From M55B127 sp034521955 (GTDB lineage: Bacteria > Bacillota > Halanaerobiia > Halanaerobiales > M55B127): a stretch of DNA of 64,000 bases. The notes under the pieces were generated by a model. It had not been told where the DNA came from, made no database searches, and saw only the letters and a program-made list of their open reading frames with translations. How positions within the stretch are numbered: position 1 is the stretch's first letter; each line of letters begins with the position of its first letter. The stretch is from positions 13,867 to 77,866 of the forward strand of contig JAXHLT010000002.1 in the NCBI GenBank assembly GCA_034521955.1. The letters are read 5' to 3'. Shown here one piece after another: positions 27,279 through 36,597 of this stretch. A program made the translations under genes and the position numbers.

Positions 27279-27542
27279 ATGGAAAATTATAAGTTGCACG
27301 GTCTAAAACCATATAAAGTACTAACATCACACGGAGGTCCAGGTGCATTAGGTGAGTTAAGTGAACTATCTAAAGAACTTTCAAATGAACATGCTGTTAT
27401 CAGGTATAGTTTTTGTATTTGTTTATGCATTTTTGGGAATTGTTGTATTGGTGGATATACAGCATATAAGACAGACTCTATTTGGCCAAGCTTGATTTCA
27501 GCAAGTTTGATGAACCTAATTCTTGTGATCATCTTGACCTAA
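27279..27542 (+). pseudogene. chimeric remnant: alpha/beta-hydrolase start joined to a CPBP-protease end
   Basis: Codons 1-41 (MENYKLHGLKPYKVLTSHGG, then PGALGELSELSKELSNEH) look like the beginning of an alpha/beta hydrolase. From about 27400 the frame becomes hydrophobic and reads GYTAYKTDSIWPSLISASL, matching the end of CPBP intramembrane proteases. The central parts of both genes are missing. The junction near ATCAGGTATAG suggests deletion between two former neighbours. A product is unlikely to function. Confidence 0.5.
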
Positions 27543-27556
27543 GAAAGGAAAAGGGC

Positions 27557-28225
27557 ATGAATTTTAAAAGAATATTTTTAAAAGTAGTTGTGTATGGTTT
27601 GTTATTATTATTAATTTTTTCAAGCTTATATGCACTTTTTTTAAGAGATTTATGGGTTAATAAAGGTATTACCAAAACTGAAAGAAATAGGGAAATGCCT
27701 GGAGATGGTTATGTAAATAATCCGGATACGGTATATGAACAGGCTATCACAATAAATACACCTCCGGAATATGTCTGGTCGTATTTAATCCAGGTCGGAT
27801 ATAAAAGGGCAGGATGGTATAATTGGGACTTTATCAATAGACTAGCAGCTGATAACTATTTTTACGAAAATGATAGGTCTGCTGATAGAGTAATTCCAGA
27901 ACTTCAGAATCTAAATCAAGGTGATAAAATTAGTATTGTTCCCGATATATCATTTCTAGTAGAAGAAATCAAAGAAAATGATTATTTACTTCTTACCGGT
28001 GTTGAAGAAAATGAATATGTAGTGACCTGGGCATATAAATTAAATAAAGTACAGGAAAACAAAACAAGGTTAATTGTAAAGTGGCAGAGTGATATAGGGG
28101 ATGGATTTTTATTTGATCTAATGAATTATGTAATTACAGAACCGGCTGGAGCAGGTATCCAACAGTGGGAGATGTTAAAAGGAATTAAACAAAGAGCAGA
28201 ACGAGACTACAATAATACAAAATAA
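27557..28225 (+). CDS. SRPBCC-fold protein with N-terminal membrane anchor
   Basis: This 222-residue protein has one membrane helix (about 7-27) followed by a START/polyketide-cyclase-like lipid-binding fold. Recognisable parts are AITINTPPEYVWSYLIQVGYKRAGWYNWDF (split here as two overlapping motifs, ITINTPPEYVWSYL and GYKRAGWYNWDF) and the final helix AGAGIQQWEMLKGIKQRAE. ATG 27557 follows AAGGAAAAGGG. It probably binds a hydrophobic ligand near the membrane. The function is unknown. Confidence 0.7.
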   Translation: MNFKRIFLKVVVYGLLLLLIFSSLYALFLRDLWVNKGITKTERNREMPGDGYVNNPDTVYEQAITINTPPEYVWSYLIQVGYKRAGWYNWDFINRLAADNYFYENDRSADRVIPELQNLNQGDKISIVPDISFLVEEIKENDYLLLTGVEENEYVVTWAYKLNKVQENKTRLIVKWQSDIGDGFLFDLMNYVITEPAGAGIQQWEMLKGIKQRAERDYNNTK

Positions 28226-28237
28226 AAGGTGATTTTA

Positions 28238-28753
28238 ATGAGTAAGGGTTTTGTTCAAGTATATACAGGAAATGGCAAAGGTAAAACTACAGCTGCATTA
28301 GGTCTTGCTTTAAGAGCTGTCTGTGCAGGGAAGAAAGTATATATGGGTCAATTTGTTAAAAGCATGAAATATAATGAAGCTAAGGCAGAGAAGTACTTAC
28401 CTGGTTTTAAGATTGAACAATATGGTCAAGGTTGTTTTATAGATAGAGAACCTTCAGAAGATGACATAAGGGCTGCTGAAAAAGGTTTAGAAAAGATTAA
28501 TCAACTATTAAAAGAAGGAAAATATGATATAGTAATATTAGATGAGATTAATATTGCTGTATATTATAATCTTTTATCACCCAGCAGAGTAGTTGAAGTA
28601 ATAGACAATAAAAAAGAAGATACTGAAATTGTCTTAACAGGAAGGTATGCACATGATATGATAATTAAAAGAGCAGATTTGGTCACAGAGATGAAAGAAA
28701 TAAAACATTACTTTAATAAGGGTATAAAAGCAAGAGATGGAATTGAGAGATAA
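28238..28753 (+). CDS. cobO: cob(I)yrinic acid a,c-diamide adenosyltransferase
   Basis: This 171-residue CobA/CobO-type ATP:corrinoid adenosyltransferase attaches the 5'-deoxyadenosyl group to the cobalt of corrinoids. The N-terminus GFVQVYTGNGKGKTTAALGL (4-23) is the diagnostic reversed P-loop, and DIVILDEINIAVYYNLL (about 99-115) is the second signature. ATG 28238 follows AAAAGGTGAT. No cobalamin riboswitch or other cob gene is nearby, which suggests a salvage role. Confidence 0.9.
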   Translation: MSKGFVQVYTGNGKGKTTAALGLALRAVCAGKKVYMGQFVKSMKYNEAKAEKYLPGFKIEQYGQGCFIDREPSEDDIRAAEKGLEKINQLLKEGKYDIVILDEINIAVYYNLLSPSRVVEVIDNKKEDTEIVLTGRYAHDMIIKRADLVTEMKEIKHYFNKGIKARDGIER

Positions 28754-28770
28754 GCAAAGGTTGTGTAAAA

Positions 28771-29430
28771 ATGAAGTTAGCAGTATTCGATTTTAATGGA
28801 ACAATATTTCCAAAAGAAACAATACCATTTTTAATCTTCTGTTGGAAAAAATATGGGTATTCTAAAATGAAGTTAACTAAACTATACTTATCTTTAACCC
28901 CATTAATTATTAAATATAGAAATCCTACTATTACTAAGATGGGCAAAGAAAAAATGAAAGTTCAGTTTATGTATAAATTCAGTAAGATCTTTGATGGTAT
29001 GAGTAGTGAAGAAATAGATGAATATTTTAAGAAAGTAGAGAATGAAGCTAAAAATCATTATAATAGTAAAGTTTTAAAAGAAATGGATAAATTCAGAAAT
29101 GAAGACTTTAAAATAATTATATTATCGGGAGCATTTATTGAACTTCTAAAAAATGTGGGGGCTAGATTAGAAGTTGACGACATAATCGGTAGTAATATAT
29201 TAAATAATAATACTAAAAAAAGATATTCAATAATAAGTGGTTCAAAAAAATTAAGCGCTTTAAAAAGTAAGTATAATACAATAGATATTGAATGGAATAA
29301 TTCTTATGCTTATGCAGATAGTATTGATGACCTAAAGTTATTAAAAACATTTGGGAATCCAGTTGCAGTAAATCCGGATGAAAAATTATTAAAATATGCT
29401 AAAAGAAATGAATGGAAGATAATTAATTAA
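28771..29430 (+). CDS. HAD-superfamily phosphatase, SerB-like, with altered DxD motif
   Basis: This 219-residue HAD-IB type protein has motif I AVFDFNGT (4-11). It retains the nucleophile Asp7 but has Asn9 where the general acid/base Asp usually sits. Motif II is IILSGAF (about 112-118). The motif IV region is YAYADSIDDLKLL. A helical cap (about 30-90) is present. Asn at the second position should weaken classical phosphatase turnover, so a different reaction or a binding role is possible. Confidence 0.75.
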   Translation: MKLAVFDFNGTIFPKETIPFLIFCWKKYGYSKMKLTKLYLSLTPLIIKYRNPTITKMGKEKMKVQFMYKFSKIFDGMSSEEIDEYFKKVENEAKNHYNSKVLKEMDKFRNEDFKIIILSGAFIELLKNVGARLEVDDIIGSNILNNNTKKRYSIISGSKKLSALKSKYNTIDIEWNNSYAYADSIDDLKLLKTFGNPVAVNPDEKLLKYAKRNEWKIIN

Positions 29431-29446
29431 TTTGGAGTTGTAAAAG

Positions 29447-29701
29447 ATGCATTATGTATATATAGTAAGATGTTCTGATGATACATTATATACTGGTTAT
29501 ACAAATGATCTAGATAGAAGGATACAGATGCACAATGATGGACAGGGTGCAAAGTATACCAAGGGAAGACGACCTGTAAAATTAGTATATTCAGAAGAGT
29601 TTAAATCAAAGAGTAAAGCAATGAAGAGAGAATATGAGATTAAACAGCTAAAAAGGACAAATAAAGTGATATTAATAAAAGATAATACTAAAAAAGCATA
29701 A
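29447..29701 (+). CDS. GIY-YIG domain protein (UPF0213/YhbQ type)
   Basis: This 84-residue single GIY-YIG nuclease domain has YVYIVRCSDDTLYTGYTNDL (3-22), which contains the two Tyr motifs, then RRIQMHNDGQGAKYTKGRRP and a C-terminal KREYEIKQLKR with the metal-binding Glu. Small stand-alone members are common in bacteria and proposed to act in DNA repair or as nucleases; the exact role is unclear. Confidence 0.85.
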   Translation: MHYVYIVRCSDDTLYTGYTNDLDRRIQMHNDGQGAKYTKGRRPVKLVYSEEFKSKSKAMKREYEIKQLKRTNKVILIKDNTKKA

Positions 29702-29767
29702 TTAGATTTACGGATTCTCATTAAATAAATGATTTAAATAGTTAATAATATTTTTGGGAGTGAGCGT

Positions 29768-30760
29768 ATGAATTCTTATCAGAGAGTATTTAGAAGATTA
29801 AAGGGAAAAGAAGTAGATAAAATTCCCAATTTAAATATTATTATGACATTTGCTGCAAAATTTATTGATGTTCCCTATAGTAAATATGTTAAGGATTACA
29901 GATATCTTGTAGAAGGAAATATAAAATGCTGTGAAGAATTTGGAATAGATATGGTAAGTGCAATTTCAGATCCCTGTCGAGAAGGACATGATATGGGAGC
30001 AAAAATTAAATTTCCTTATGATGGTGTTCCTCACTTTGACGGGATTTTAATTGATGATTATAAAAAATTAAATTCTTTAAATGTCGTTGATCCTCTTAAA
30101 GGAGAACGGATGTTAGATAGAATAAAAGCGGTTGAACTTTTTAGAAAAAAAGTAGGGGGCACTTATCCAATCTTAGGTTGGGTAGAAGGTGCTTATGCTG
30201 AAGCCTGTGATCTAAGAGGAATGAATCAAACCATGCTTGATATTTATGAAAATACTGAAAAATTAGAACAATTATTAGAAATCTGTACTGAACAGGCAAT
30301 TCTTTTTGCCAAAGAACAGGTCAAGGCGGGAGCAGATTTTATAGGTATAGGTGATGCAGCAGCTTCCTTAATAGGACCTGAGAATTATAAGAAATTTGCT
30401 TTACCCTATGAAAAAAGAATTATTAAAGCTATACATGATCTTGATGCTAAAGTAAAACTTCATATCTGTGGTAATATTAATCCTCTCTTAGAACAATTGG
30501 TGGAGACTAATGCCGATATTATTGACTTAGACTGGATGGTTGATTTTAAAAAGGCTGTTGAAATATTCCAAGGTAAAGCTTCAGCAAATGGTAACTTTGA
30601 TCCAGTAGGTGTCTTAATGCAGGGGTCACCAGAAAAAGTAAAAAGAGCTGTAAAAGAATGTGTGAATAGTGGAGATAAAACAACCTTTATAGCAGCTGGT
30701 TGTGAGGTTCCAGTTAGTACACCATATGAAAATATGTATGCTGTAAATTTATCTTTATAA
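29768..30760 (+). CDS. uroporphyrinogen decarboxylase family (MtaA/CmuA-like) methyltransferase
   Basis: This 330-residue TIM-barrel protein is of the UroD superfamily. Zinc-site motifs VKLHICGNINPLL (about 237-249) and TTFIAAGCEVP (about 305-315) identify the corrinoid-linked methylcobamide:CoM-type branch rather than haem HemE. GWVEGAYAEACDLRG is the substrate-pocket segment. GGGAGTGAGCG precedes the start. No corrinoid protein is adjacent, so substrate and partner are unknown. It is the last gene before the cofactor riboswitch. Confidence 0.8.
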   Translation: MNSYQRVFRRLKGKEVDKIPNLNIIMTFAAKFIDVPYSKYVKDYRYLVEGNIKCCEEFGIDMVSAISDPCREGHDMGAKIKFPYDGVPHFDGILIDDYKKLNSLNVVDPLKGERMLDRIKAVELFRKKVGGTYPILGWVEGAYAEACDLRGMNQTMLDIYENTEKLEQLLEICTEQAILFAKEQVKAGADFIGIGDAAASLIGPENYKKFALPYEKRIIKAIHDLDAKVKLHICGNINPLLEQLVETNADIIDLDWMVDFKKAVEIFQGKASANGNFDPVGVLMQGSPEKVKRAVKECVNSGDKTTFIAAGCEVPVSTPYENMYAVNLSL

Positions 30761-30812
30761 AACAAAACAGAAAAGTAAATTATATTTTTAACAAGGATTT
30801 TTAATATAAGTA

Positions 30813-30840
30813 TTGAAAGTGTATATTAAGAGAATAAAAT
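30813..30840 (+). promoter_or_regulatory. promoter of the tungstate/cofactor operon
   Basis: TTGAAA (30813-30818), a 16-base spacer and TAAAAT (30835-30840) lie directly upstream of the riboswitch aptamer. Confidence 0.55.
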
Positions 30841-30841
30841 A

Positions 30842-31025
30842 TCATGATCTTCGAGCTATATTAACCTAAGGTTGAAATTCTATGGAAATATAGCCGCCAG
30901 GGTTTAATAAGGAAACTTTTAAGCCTCCCAGCTTGGAAAGGAGATATATTTCTTTCCGGTGCCTTTATATATAATAGGTAGCGGTTTTCTTATTTGTATT
31001 ATTATTTTTTTTAAAATAATAACTC
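30842..31025 (+). ncRNA. Moco/Tuco riboswitch
   Basis: The leader contains the conserved core GCCGCCAGGG, then GGAAAC, CCTCCCAGCTTGGAAAGGAG and TTTCCGGTGCCT. This order matches my recollection of the molybdenum-cofactor RNA motif. It lies 5' of tupABC-moeA-moeA-mog, so it should sense molybdopterin bound to Mo or W and lower expression. A 10-bp A/T stem with a T4 loop (30999-31022) follows and may be part of the expression platform. The tungstate-specific transporter downstream favours the tungsten form (Tuco). Boundaries are approximate. Confidence 0.85.
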
Positions 31026-31148
31026 CTTTCTAGCAGATTATAGATGTTGATTTCATATGTAATTAATAATATATATAAATGGGAATGAGGTTAGTTTAGC
31101 CAACAAAATAATAAATCAACTAAGAAAATTTAAGGAGTGTTTTAATTA

Positions 31149-31991
31149 ATGCTTAAAAATAGATCTTTAATAATTGGAATGATCTTTTTAGTTTTAATAG
31201 CAACTTTTGTTTTTGTAGACAGTTCAATAAATGCACAAGAAAGACTTGTATTAGCAACAACCACAAGTACTGAAAATTCAGGTTTATTAGATGTATTAAT
31301 TCCACCATTTGAAGAAAAGTTTAATATCAGAGTAGATGTGGTTTCAGTTGGGACAGGTAAAGCAATTAGTTTAGCTGAAAATGGTGATGCTGATATAATA
31401 TTAGTTCATGCCAGAGAGGCTGAAATTGAATTTGTCGAAGCAGGTTTTGGTATAAACAGAAGAGATGTAATGTACAATGATTTTATAATTTTAGGACCAC
31501 CTGCTGATCCTGCAGGTATAAAGGGAATGGAAGATGCAAGTCAATCATTTAAAAAAATTGCAGAATCTAAAAGCAGTTTTGTTTCAAGAGGAGATGAATC
31601 TGGTACTAACAAAAAAGAACTATCTATCTGGGGTAGTGCAAATATAGAACCTTCAGGTAATTGGTACATAGAAACAGGTCAGGGTATGGGAGCAAGTCTT
31701 AATGTTGCAAATGAAAAAGAAGCATATATTTTAGCTGACCGTGGTACATATTTAGCATACAGTTCAGATTTAGATATAGAGATATTAGTAGAGGGAGATT
31801 CAGAGTTGTTTAATCCCTATGGTATCATACCGGTTAATCCTGCTTACCATTCACATGTGAACTATCAGATGGCGATGGCTTTTGTGGGATATATTACTTC
31901 TCAACAAGGGCAAAAAATCATTAGTGAATACACTGCATATGGCAAAGTATTATTTAATCCATCAGCAATTAGCTCTGAAAAATTAAAATAA
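31149..31991 (+). CDS. tupA: tungstate ABC transporter substrate-binding protein
   Basis: In this 280-residue exported protein the signal peptide (about 1-30) ends near SSINAQE. The mature start LVLATTTSTENSGLLD has the TTTS oxyanion-binding motif typical of TupA. SRGDESGTNKKEL (about 140-152) is the second ligand-contacting loop. It should capture tungstate (possibly molybdate) outside the membrane and deliver it to TupBC. It is the first gene behind the riboswitch. Confidence 0.92.
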   Translation: MLKNRSLIIGMIFLVLIATFVFVDSSINAQERLVLATTTSTENSGLLDVLIPPFEEKFNIRVDVVSVGTGKAISLAENGDADIILVHAREAEIEFVEAGFGINRRDVMYNDFIILGPPADPAGIKGMEDASQSFKKIAESKSSFVSRGDESGTNKKELSIWGSANIEPSGNWYIETGQGMGASLNVANEKEAYILADRGTYLAYSSDLDIEILVEGDSELFNPYGIIPVNPAYHSHVNYQMAMAFVGYITSQQGQKIISEYTAYGKVLFNPSAISSEKLK

Positions 31992-32011
31992 ATTTAAGGA
32001 ATGAATATTAA

Positions 32012-32707
32012 ATGGACTATATATTATCTGCATTACAAGATGCAATAAATTTAATACTGAATTTAGACCCGGAAGTTAGTAATGTTGTAGGAACATCTTT
32101 GAAATTATCTTTTACTTCAACATTTTTAGCTGCTCTACTTGGAATTCCATTAGGGATTTTAGTTAGCAAGATTGATTTCAAAGGTAAGTACTTTTTAAAT
32201 ACTGTACTAAATACATTACTAAGTCTACCTACAGTTGTATTAGGACTCTTTGTTTACTCAATGATATCCAGAAAAGGGGTACTGGGCGAATGGGGATTAC
32301 TATTTACTATTAGAGGTATTATAATTGGACAGGTATTATTAATTTTACCGATAGTTGTAGCATTAGTTAGAAATGCTATTCATGATATTGATGAAAAGAT
32401 GTATAAAACAGCAATGTCATTAGGTGCAACCGGATCACAGAAGTTTTGGTTGCTCATTTCTGAAGCTAGATATGGTATAATTGGTGCCTTGATTACAAGC
32501 TTTGGAAGAGTAATTGGGGAAGTTGGAGTATCGATGATGATTGGTGGTAACATTAAGGGCTTTACAAGAACAATTACAACAGCAATAGCGATGGAAACAA
32601 ATAAGGGGCGGTTTGGTTTTGCCTTAGCATTAGGAATAATACTTTTATCAATATCTTTTATTATCAATTTCATACTATATTTTTTCCAGTCGGGTGAGTC
32701 AAAATGA
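32012..32707 (+). CDS. tupB: tungstate ABC transporter permease
   Basis: This 231-residue inner-membrane protein has about five to six helices and the EAA-type coupling loop (YKTAMSLGATGSQKFWLLISEAR is the region; core AMSLGATGSQKFW). It should form the homodimeric channel for tungstate. Its end overlaps the ATPase start by four bases (ATGA), indicating translational coupling. Confidence 0.9.
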   Translation: MDYILSALQDAINLILNLDPEVSNVVGTSLKLSFTSTFLAALLGIPLGILVSKIDFKGKYFLNTVLNTLLSLPTVVLGLFVYSMISRKGVLGEWGLLFTIRGIIIGQVLLILPIVVALVRNAIHDIDEKMYKTAMSLGATGSQKFWLLISEARYGIIGALITSFGRVIGEVGVSMMIGGNIKGFTRTITTAIAMETNKGRFGFALALGIILLSISFIINFILYFFQSGESK

Positions 32708-33387
32708 AAAATGTAATTTTAGAAGCAAATAATATAAAAAAATATTATGATAAAGAACATGTTCTAAATTTAAAAAACATTAAAATCTATGAAGCTGCTT
32801 TTAATTTTTTAATCGGGCCAAATGGAAGCGGTAAAACTACCTTGTTAAATATATTAAGTATGGTAGATACTGACTTTAAAGGAGATATAATTTATAGAGG
32901 ACATAAAATAAAAAAAGATAAAGTAGACGCATTAGAATTAAGACGTAAATTTTCTGTAATTTGGCAGAATCCATATTTATTCAAAGGAACGATAGCTCAT
33001 AATATTGGATTACCTTTAAAATTAAGGCAAGTAAAAGGTAAAAAAATAGAACAGAGGGTAAAAAATATAGCTAAAGAGCTTGAAATAACTCATCTGTTAG
33101 ATAAATCTCATAATGAACTATCAGGGGGAGAAAGACAAAAAGCTTCTATTGCAAGAGCATTAATAACAAACCCTGAGATACTATTTATAGATGAACCAAA
33201 TAACAGTCTAGACTATGAAAGCAGCCGATACTTTAACAACTTATTCTCAAAGTTAATTGATGAGGGAATAACAATCCTACTTATTACCCATGACCTTTAT
33301 CAAATAGAACACTATGCAGACTATATTACACTTTTAGATAAGGGTAAAGTTGCTAAAAGTGGACTATACGAAAATATGGAGATATAA
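32704..33387 (+). CDS. tupC: tungstate ABC transporter ATP-binding protein
   Basis: This 227-residue ABC ATPase has Walker A IGPNGSGKTTLLN (about 37-49), Q-loop VIWQNPYLF, signature HNELSGGERQKASIARAL (about 139-156), Walker B ILFIDEPNNSLD and the switch His in LLITHD. It powers TupB. It lacks the C-terminal regulatory domain of ModC, consistent with the Tup type. Confidence 0.9.
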   Translation: MKNVILEANNIKKYYDKEHVLNLKNIKIYEAAFNFLIGPNGSGKTTLLNILSMVDTDFKGDIIYRGHKIKKDKVDALELRRKFSVIWQNPYLFKGTIAHNIGLPLKLRQVKGKKIEQRVKNIAKELEITHLLDKSHNELSGGERQKASIARALITNPEILFIDEPNNSLDYESSRYFNNLFSKLIDEGITILLITHDLYQIEHYADYITLLDKGKVAKSGLYENMEI

Positions 33388-33401
33388 AGGAGGCCAATAA
33401 A

Positions 33402-34661
33402 TTGCAGAACTTTTTAGATTTAAAAAATACTTCAGAGTTTTGGGCTGAAGTTAAAGAAAATATAAATATAAAAAAACAAAAATTAGAAAAGATAAATTAT
33501 GAGAATTCAGTAAACCGTATATTGGCAGAAAATTTAGTATCAAATGAAAATCTACCTGCATTTAACCGTTCTACAGTAGATGGTTATGCAGTCTGTGCCA
33601 GTGACTTAAAAGGTATTTCTGAATCACTTCCAGCATATTTAGATGTGATTGGAAGTATTGAGATGGGTAAAAAAACAGACCTAAAGATAAAAGAAGGCCA
33701 AGCAGCCTATATTCCAACTGGAGCTATGCTTCCAGAAGGTGCTGATGGTGTAATTATGGTTGAGTATACTGAAAAAATATCTGATAAGATGATAGAATGT
33801 TCTAGATCAGTTGGTGTAGGAGAAAACATAATCAAAAAAGGTGAAGAAGTAAAAAAAGATGAGTTAATCTTAAAAAAAGGCCATAAGATTAAACCCAGGG
33901 ATATGGGTGTACTTGCCGGCTTAGGTTTTAATGAGTTAGAAGTATATGAAAAACCTGAAGTAGTAATAATCTCAACAGGTGATGAACTAATACCACCAGA
34001 TAAAGAAATTAAGTTCGGACAGATTAGAGATATAAATACATATACAATTGGTGCTTTGTTAAAAGAAGCAGGAGCTTCTGTAAATAAAGTAGGTATTATT
34101 GAAGATACCTATCAAAGCCTCAAAGAATCGGTAAAAAATCATCTAACTTCAGATTTAATACTGGTCTCGGGCGGAAGTTCAGCCGGTATTAAGGACATGA
34201 CTGTAGATGTAATAAATGAACTGGGGAAACCGGGTGTATTAATCCACGGTCTAAAGGTTAAACCTGGTAAACCAACTATTTTAGGACAGATTAATGAAAC
34301 CCCAGTAATGGGACTACCAGGTCATCCTGGTTCTGCTTGGATAATTTCTAACCTATTTGTAAAACCTTTAGTTAAATTATTAAGTGGTGAATATAATATT
34401 GAAAATATAGAAAGTAATATTAGTAAAGATTCAATAAAAAGAAAAGCAATTTTAGATCGTAATATTTCATCAGATAAAGGTCGTAAAGAAATAATACCGG
34501 TTAAAGAGGTATATAGAAAAGAAAATATATATGCCAAGCCCTTATTAGGCAAGTCCAGTTTTATGAAAGTGTTTATCGACTCTGATGGTTATATCGTAAT
34601 TGAAAGTGGTCTAGAAGGATTAAATAAGGGAGATCAGGTTGATATAATATACTTTAACTAG
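33402..34661 (+). CDS. moeA: molybdopterin molybdenumtransferase
   Basis: This 419-residue MoeA inserts molybdate or tungstate into adenylylated molybdopterin. Motifs are NLPAFNRSTVDGYAV (about 49-63), AYIPTGAMLPEGADGVIMVEYT (two overlapping motifs around 103-124), IISTGDELIPP and the MPT-binding LVSGGSSAGIKD. GLPGHPGSAWII follows. The TTG start at 33402 is eight bases after AAAGGAGG. With a second MoeA next to it, one may serve tungsten. Confidence 0.92.
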   Translation: MQNFLDLKNTSEFWAEVKENINIKKQKLEKINYENSVNRILAENLVSNENLPAFNRSTVDGYAVCASDLKGISESLPAYLDVIGSIEMGKKTDLKIKEGQAAYIPTGAMLPEGADGVIMVEYTEKISDKMIECSRSVGVGENIIKKGEEVKKDELILKKGHKIKPRDMGVLAGLGFNELEVYEKPEVVIISTGDELIPPDKEIKFGQIRDINTYTIGALLKEAGASVNKVGIIEDTYQSLKESVKNHLTSDLILVSGGSSAGIKDMTVDVINELGKPGVLIHGLKVKPGKPTILGQINETPVMGLPGHPGSAWIISNLFVKPLVKLLSGEYNIENIESNISKDSIKRKAILDRNISSDKGRKEIIPVKEVYRKENIYAKPLLGKSSFMKVFIDSDGYIVIESGLEGLNKGDQVDIIYFN

Positions 34662-34677
34662 GGAGTTGACTTAACTT

Positions 34678-36597
34678 ATGAAAAGAAAAGCATATTTAAA
34701 TAAAACTTCATTAAATAAAGCACAGCAACTACTATTAGATAAGTTCAAAGATTATTCTATTGATAGTGAAAGAATAAAAGTAGAAAACTCTCATAATAGG
34801 ATAACTGCTGAAGCAGTATTTGCAAAAAGTTCAGCTCCTCATTACTATGCTTCTGCAATGGATGGTGTTGCAGTAAAGGCTGAGAAAACAGACTATGCTA
34901 ATGAAAGAGAACCCGTAATCTTAAAAAAAGATACCGACTTTGTTTATGTTGATACCGGTGATCCAATTCCAGAAATGTTCAATGCTGTGATTAAAATTGA
35001 AGAAATAGAAGTTCTGGATGAATCAAAGATTGAAATTATAAAAAGTGTACCGGTTTGGAATAATATTAGAAGTATTGGAGAAAGTGTTATAAAAAAACAG
35101 ATGATCTTACCTTCCTATACAAAGATTAATGCTTATGATGTTGGAGCAATGTTAGAAGCTCAAGTGTCTAAAATTGATGTACTAAAAAAACCGAAGGTGA
35201 GTATTATACCGACAGGTAGTGAACTAGTCAGTCCAGATACAGAAAGAAAAAAAGGACAGATTACTGATTTTAACTCAACGATGTTAAAGCTTTTAGCTAA
35301 AAAATGGGGAAGTGAAGTAAACCACTATAAAATTGTAGAAGATGACTATGAAAAGATAAAAAATAATATTTTAAAATCAGTTAAAAATAATGATATAACA
35401 GTAACTATTGCAGGTTCATCAGCAGGTAGAGAAGACTATACTTTAAATATTTTACAGGAAATCGGTGAAGTATTAATACACGGAGTAGATATTATGCCCG
35501 GTAAACCGATTATCTTAGCTGAGGTTAATAATAAACCTGTATTAGGAATGCCCGGTTATCCACTTTCAGCATTATTAGACTTTAGTTTGTTTTTTAAGCC
35601 TTTAGTAAAACAGCTTTTAAAACAGTCCTATGAACTACCAGAAAGTGTTGATGCTATAGTTAAAAAGAAAATACCATCTTCAGCTGGGTTAAAAGAATTT
35701 GTGAGAGTAAATATTGCCAATATAGACGATACATTAATTGCTACACCTCAAAAAAGAGGATCTGCCTCAATGCATTCTTTAATCAATGCTGACGGTATTT
35801 TACCAATCGCAGAAAGTAAAGAGGGAATTTTTTCAGGTGAAAAAGCAAAAGTTTATCTCTTAAAATCAAAAGAAAAGATAAAAAAGAATCTCTTAATGAT
35901 AGGTAGTCATGACTTAAGTATTGATGTGCTAATAAATTTAATTAAAAAAGAGAACTTAAACTTTGAATTAAATATGCAGTCTGTGGGAAGTTTATCAGGT
36001 CTGGTGTCTTTAAAAAGAGGTGAATGTCATCTTGCAGGAGCTCATCTTTTAGATCCTGAAACAGGGCTGTATAATAAAAAATATATTAATAACTTATTTA
36101 AAAACGACCAAGAAATAGCTGTAATAAATCTTGTAGATCGTGAACAGGGATTGATGGTAAAAAGAGATAATCCTAAAGCGATCAAATCAATTCAGGATTT
36201 AAAAGAAAAAGACATTAAATTTATAAACAGACAAAGGGGCTCTGGTACAAGAGTACTATTAGATTATTTATTAGAAGAAAACAATATAGAAAAAAATGAA
36301 ATACTCGGTTATGATACTGAGGAGTTAACTCATATGGGTGCTGCTGTACAGATTGCTGAAGGTTCTGCAGATACTGCCTTAGGTATCAGAGCAGCAGCAG
36401 AAGCAGTTGGTTTAGACTTTATACCTGTAAAAAAAGAAAAGTATGATATAATAATAAAAAGGAGTATGTTAGAAGATAAAAGAATTAAAAACATTATAGA
36501 AATTATAAAATCAGAGAAGTTTAAAAACTCTGTAACTGAACTAAAAGGTTATAGCTTAAATGATAGTGGAAATATTAATATAATAGGGGTTGATTAA
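34678..36597 (+). CDS. MoeA fused to a periplasmic-binding-protein-like domain
   Basis: In this 639-residue protein, residues about 1-400 repeat the MoeA architecture: HYYASAMDGVAVKA, SIIPTGSELVSPD, TIAGSSAGREDYT, GMPGYPLSALL. Residues about 405-635 form a type 2 PBP-like domain (IGSHDLSIDVLINLI, INRQRGSGTRVLLDYLL, TALGIRAAAEAVGLDFIPV), related to molybdate-responsive regulators and oxyanion-binding proteins. It has no HTH and no signal peptide. The fused domain probably senses or presents an oxyanion or cofactor inside the cell. It adjoins mog without a gap. Confidence 0.88.
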   Translation: MKRKAYLNKTSLNKAQQLLLDKFKDYSIDSERIKVENSHNRITAEAVFAKSSAPHYYASAMDGVAVKAEKTDYANEREPVILKKDTDFVYVDTGDPIPEMFNAVIKIEEIEVLDESKIEIIKSVPVWNNIRSIGESVIKKQMILPSYTKINAYDVGAMLEAQVSKIDVLKKPKVSIIPTGSELVSPDTERKKGQITDFNSTMLKLLAKKWGSEVNHYKIVEDDYEKIKNNILKSVKNNDITVTIAGSSAGREDYTLNILQEIGEVLIHGVDIMPGKPIILAEVNNKPVLGMPGYPLSALLDFSLFFKPLVKQLLKQSYELPESVDAIVKKKIPSSAGLKEFVRVNIANIDDTLIATPQKRGSASMHSLINADGILPIAESKEGIFSGEKAKVYLLKSKEKIKKNLLMIGSHDLSIDVLINLIKKENLNFELNMQSVGSLSGLVSLKRGECHLAGAHLLDPETGLYNKKYINNLFKNDQEIAVINLVDREQGLMVKRDNPKAIKSIQDLKEKDIKFINRQRGSGTRVLLDYLLEENNIEKNEILGYDTEELTHMGAAVQIAEGSADTALGIRAAAEAVGLDFIPVKKEKYDIIIKRSMLEDKRIKNIIEIIKSEKFKNSVTELKGYSLNDSGNINIIGVD

